From NCBI GenBank assembly GCA_025963735.1, contig JAOQAF010000020.1, forward strand, positions 1 to 46,956: 46,956 bases of DNA, in the 5' to 3' direction. Below the pieces are notes generated by a model that saw only the letters and a program-made list of their open reading frames with translations, searched no databases and was not told where the DNA came from. The DNA is from Bacteroidota bacterium (GTDB lineage: Bacteria; Bacteroidota; Bacteroidia; B-17B0; Aurantibacillaceae). Position numbers and translations under genes: made by a program. This document shows positions 44,585-46,956 of this stretch, one piece after another (the stretch's first letter is position 1; each line of letters opens with the position of its first letter).

Positions 44585-45736
44585 TTAACTGTATTGCTTT
44601 ACATCCCCGGGCGAAATTTCTTTGCCTCCCAAAATAATTAAACGCTCAATAACGTTTCTGAATTCGCGGATATTGCCCGTCCATGATCGTTGCTGAAGGG
44701 CTTTAACAGCTTCGGGGTGCACAACTTTTTTAGCAATACCCATTTCACCGCAGATCATATCCATAAAGTGTTCTGTTAACAGCGGAATGTCTTCTTTCCT
44801 GTCGTCAAGTGATGGCACATGAATAGGGATAACATTTAAACGATGAAACAGATCGCGTCTGAAGGTCTCCTTTTCAATTTCTTTTTCAAGATCTTTATTT
44901 GTAGCCGCAATAACCCTTACGTTCACTTTAATTTCTTTATCGCCGCCAACGCGTGTGATTTTATTTTCCTGAAGAGCGCGTAATACTTTAGCTTGCGCGC
45001 TCAGACTCATATCCCCTATCTCATCTAAAAACAATGTTCCGCCTTCGGCCAGTTCAAACTTTCCTTTCCGTTGTGCCACGGCACTTGTAAAAGAACCCTT
45101 TTCATGGCCGAACAGTTCACTTTCAATTAATTCAGAAGGAATGGCTGCGCAATTCACTTCAATTAAAGGTCCGTTGGCCCGGTTACTTTTTTCGTGGAGC
45201 CATCTGGCCACCAATTCTTTTCCGCTTCCGTTGCTTCCGGTTATTAGAACCTTGGCATCTGTTGGCGCCACCTTTTCAATTATATCTTTTATCGATTGAA
45301 TGGCTGTTGAATTGCCGATCATATCAACTGTTTTGGTTATTTTCTTTTTAAGAAAACGGGTTTCACTCACCAGGTCGCTTTTCTCGAGTGCGTTACGAAC
45401 GCAAACCAACAAACGGTTAAGATCGATGGGCTTGGCCAGATAATCGTAAGCGCCTTTTTTTACAGCGTCTACCGCGGTTTCAATGTTACCATGCCCGCTC
45501 ATAATAATGATGGCGCTGGTAATATGGTTTTCAATTAGTTTTTGTAACAGCTCAATACCATCCAGCTTCGGCATTTTAATATCGCTTAAAATAACATCGT
45601 AGTTATTTTTAAGGGCCATGTTAAGGGCCATGTTACCTTCTTCAGCTTCTTCTACCTGGTGTTTTTCAAATTCAAGAATTTCTTTGATGGATCTGCGGAT
45701 CGCCTTTTCATCATCAATGACCAAAATCTTCGCCAT
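44585..45736 (-). CDS. Sigma-54-type response regulator lacking DNA-binding domain
   Basis: The 383-residue protein has a receiver ('LVIDDEKAIRRSIKEIL', phospho-Asp in 'DVILSDIKMPKLDG', Lys in 'YLAKPIDLNRLL') and an AAA+ domain. Walker A is 'GSNGSGKELVARWLHE', Walker B 'GGTLFLDEIGDMS'. The sigma-54 loop GAFTGA is 'GSFTSA'. After 'WTGNIREFRNVIERLIILGGKEI' it ends in 'SPGDVKQYS', with no Fis-type helix-turn-helix. Such forms are common in Bacteroidota. It probably activates from solution or by a novel mode. The histidine kinase partner is not nearby. It lies 14 nt after ppx. Confidence 0.9.
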   Translation of the reverse strand: MAKILVIDDEKAIRRSIKEILEFEKHQVEEAEEGNMALNMALKNNYDVILSDIKMPKLDGIELLQKLIENHITSAIIIMSGHGNIETAVDAVKKGAYDYLAKPIDLNRLLVCVRNALEKSDLVSETRFLKKKITKTVDMIGNSTAIQSIKDIIEKVAPTDAKVLITGSNGSGKELVARWLHEKSNRANGPLIEVNCAAIPSELIESELFGHEKGSFTSAVAQRKGKFELAEGGTLFLDEIGDMSLSAQAKVLRALQENKITRVGGDKEIKVNVRVIAATNKDLEKEIEKETFRRDLFHRLNVIPIHVPSLDDRKEDIPLLTEHFMDMICGEMGIAKKVVHPEAVKALQQRSWTGNIREFRNVIERLIILGGKEISPGDVKQYS

Positions 45737-45750
45737 ACCTTATTTAAATA

Positions 45751-46683
45751 TTAACCGGGATTATTTATGAAATCAAACAACGCTCCTTCTTTTAGTGAAA
45801 AAGTGGAAACACGCATTTTATTTATATTAAACTCTTCCAAAACAAAATCAATTAAGAGGCATGATATTACAATCATGTCAAAACGCATTGGTGTAAGACC
45901 TTTAATTGCTTTGCGTTGCTCGAGGTCGGAGTTTTTTAAAAGCTCAGCCACTTTAGCGTATTGATCCAGATCAACTTCATAACCGGTTTTTGTCTCTACC
46001 ATTTCCTCACCGCCGTGTTCACCATGAATTATTTCAACTACTGAATCAAAAGCTCCGGAAGAACCGATTAATTCAGCCGGTTGGTATTTTTGTATCGCTT
46101 CGTATAAAGGTGCAACATTTTCCTTTAAATATTTTTTTATTGAAGAGATCTCTTCGTGTGGAATGGGGCTTGATGGCTGAAAGCGTTGAAGCAAGCGCGC
46201 CGCACCCAGATTAAAACTTTGCTTCCAGAATATTTGATTCTGGTTGGCAAGAATAAATTCTGTGCTTCCTCCGCCAATATCAACTATTAAAGAAATTTGT
46301 TCAGATAGAGGAAGAGCCTGCCTGTTTCCCAGATAAATTAATTCTGCTTCCCTGTCTCCATCAATTATTTCAAGTTCTATCCCCAGTTCATCTTTTGCGC
46401 TTTGGGCGAAATCTTTTCCGTTAGCCGCGTCTCTTATAGCCGAAGTTGCAAATGCCAGTACTTTCTCTACATTGAACTCCACAAGATGTTCCTTAAATTT
46501 TTTGAGAGCATCCATTCCTCTTTTAAAAGGACCTGCGGTAATAATACCATTATTAATGGAACCTTCTCCTAGTTTAACGGACACGCGGGTACTAAAGACT
46601 TTTGAGTAATTACCGTCAGAAGACATGTCTACGATCAATAAATGGAACGTGTTGGTTCCGCAGTCTATAATTGCAAGTCTCAC
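45751..46683 (-). CDS. ppx: Exopolyphosphatase / pppGpp phosphohydrolase (Ppx/GppA)
   Basis: Hydrolyses polyphosphate or the 5' phosphate of pppGpp. The 310-residue protein has the two actin-like ATPase-fold loops: 'AIIDCGTNTFHLLIVDMS' at the N-terminus and 'LIVDIGGGSTEFILAN' near 128. 'SAIRDAANGKDF' supplies the active-site Glu/Asp region, and 'VIDGDREAELIYLG' is family typical. It is the short form without the C-terminal HD domain. Which activity dominates cannot be told. First of a two-gene unit with the sigma-54 regulator. Confidence 0.9.
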   Translation of the reverse strand: MRLAIIDCGTNTFHLLIVDMSSDGNYSKVFSTRVSVKLGEGSINNGIITAGPFKRGMDALKKFKEHLVEFNVEKVLAFATSAIRDAANGKDFAQSAKDELGIELEIIDGDREAELIYLGNRQALPLSEQISLIVDIGGGSTEFILANQNQIFWKQSFNLGAARLLQRFQPSSPIPHEEISSIKKYLKENVAPLYEAIQKYQPAELIGSSGAFDSVVEIIHGEHGGEEMVETKTGYEVDLDQYAKVAELLKNSDLEQRKAIKGLTPMRFDMIVISCLLIDFVLEEFNINKMRVSTFSLKEGALFDFINNPG

Positions 46684-46718
46684 GGCTTTAAAGATACAGT
46701 AAAATTCATCTAATAAGT

Positions 46719-46749
46719 TTTGTTTGTTAGCGCAAAAATTATATTTTTA
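46719..46749 (+). promoter_or_regulatory. Probable promoter of the last gene
   Basis: TTTG (46719-46722), 19-nt spacer, TATTTTTA (46742-46749), 20 nt before the ATG at 46770. It matches the Bacteroidota pattern except for the last G of the -7 box. Confidence 0.6.
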
Positions 46750-46769
46750 ACTAATTAATAATAACGTAA

Positions 46770-46956
46770 ATGAAAAAATTTTTATTCTTTTTATCTGTAA
46801 GCACGCTTTGTAATTGGCTCACTGCACAAACAGTTTATAATAACTATGTAGATGGTCAGGTATATGTAAAATTCAGCAGCGCAGCATTAAAGCAGGTAGC
46901 CAAAGAAGATCCGACAAATATTCCGGTTTCAAAGTTAACTTCGGTAAATAAAATTC
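46770..46956 (+). CDS. N-terminus of a secreted protein (3'-truncated by the window edge)
   Basis: 62 codons are visible. A signal peptide ('KKFLFFLSVSTLCNWLTAQ') is followed by 'VYNNYVDGQVYVKFSSAAL'. The 'YVDGxVYVKF' pattern occurs, from memory, at the start of T9SS-exported S8 (subtilisin-like) peptidase proregions in Bacteroidota, but so little is visible that only export is well supported. The gene has a good promoter of its own and is divergent from ppx. Confidence 0.7.
   Translation, partial: MKKFLFFLSVSTLCNWLTAQTVYNNYVDGQVYVKFSSAALKQVAKEDPTNIPVSKLTSVNKI

Overview
The window is chromosomal DNA from a member of the Bacteroidota, probably an uncultured or environmental lineage related to the Flavobacteriales or Sphingobacteriales. 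I see at least three secreted proteins that end in, or once ended in, a type IX secretion (T9SS) sorting domain, and the tail of a large PorU2-like protein. Other pointers are a GSCFA-domain protein, the gene order rpsU-xer-hpf, several promoters of the Bacteroidota type (TTTG / about 19-21 nt / TAnnTTTG), and almost no Shine-Dalgarno sequences. Base composition is AT-rich throughout. I found no rRNA, tRNA, CRISPR array or prophage.

Layout. 1-2.2 kb: tail of the PorU2-like protein and a zinc-ribbon membrane protein. 2.3-4.6 kb: a minus-strand three-gene cluster of an ATP-grasp ligase, a GntA-like haem N-hydroxylase and a DUF1989 protein. Both of the last two families are linked elsewhere to guanidine chemistry. 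4.6-7.2 kb: groES-groEL followed by a 70-bp tandem repeat. 7.2-15.5 kb: T9SS cargo, CCA-adding enzyme, GSCFA protein, hydrolase, exonuclease III, a diverged intergenic repeat, aspS and a frameshifted T9SS cargo gene. 15.6-18.6 kb: a compact operon of a four-repeat helical protein, a 76-aa protein, a TPR/SpoIIE phosphatase and ArsC. 18.9-22.6 kb: tcdA, a TatD gene whose real start lies upstream at a non-ATG codon, a GlcD-type oxidase and a DUF6624 protein. 22.7-32.2 kb: alpha-2-macroglobulin and pbpC, the classic pair, here separated by a lipoprotein gene and an inserted RAYT element (REPtron-like) bounded by a 64-bp duplication. 32.2-35.4 kb: hpf, xer and rpsU, then a DHH phosphoesterase and a small conserved protein. 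35.4-39.2 kb: kelch/T9SS protein, methyltransferase and membrane-anchored C1 peptidase. 39.2-43.1 kb: an ABC ATPase, a polytopic membrane protein and a membrane-anchored protein resembling PHM-type copper monooxygenases. 43.1-46.7 kb: SurA, a sigma-54 activator lacking its DNA-binding domain, and Ppx/GppA. The window ends in the start of a secreted protein.

The envelope theme is strong: T9SS cargo, SurA, A2M with PbpC, and the ABC/copper-like operon. The most interesting candidates are (i) the ATP-grasp/GntA/DUF1989 cluster, (ii) the ABC/PHM-like operon, and (iii) the RAYT insertion, which separated two originally overlapping genes while preserving both through a duplicated junction. Family names come from motif recognition and memory. 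No database search was run.
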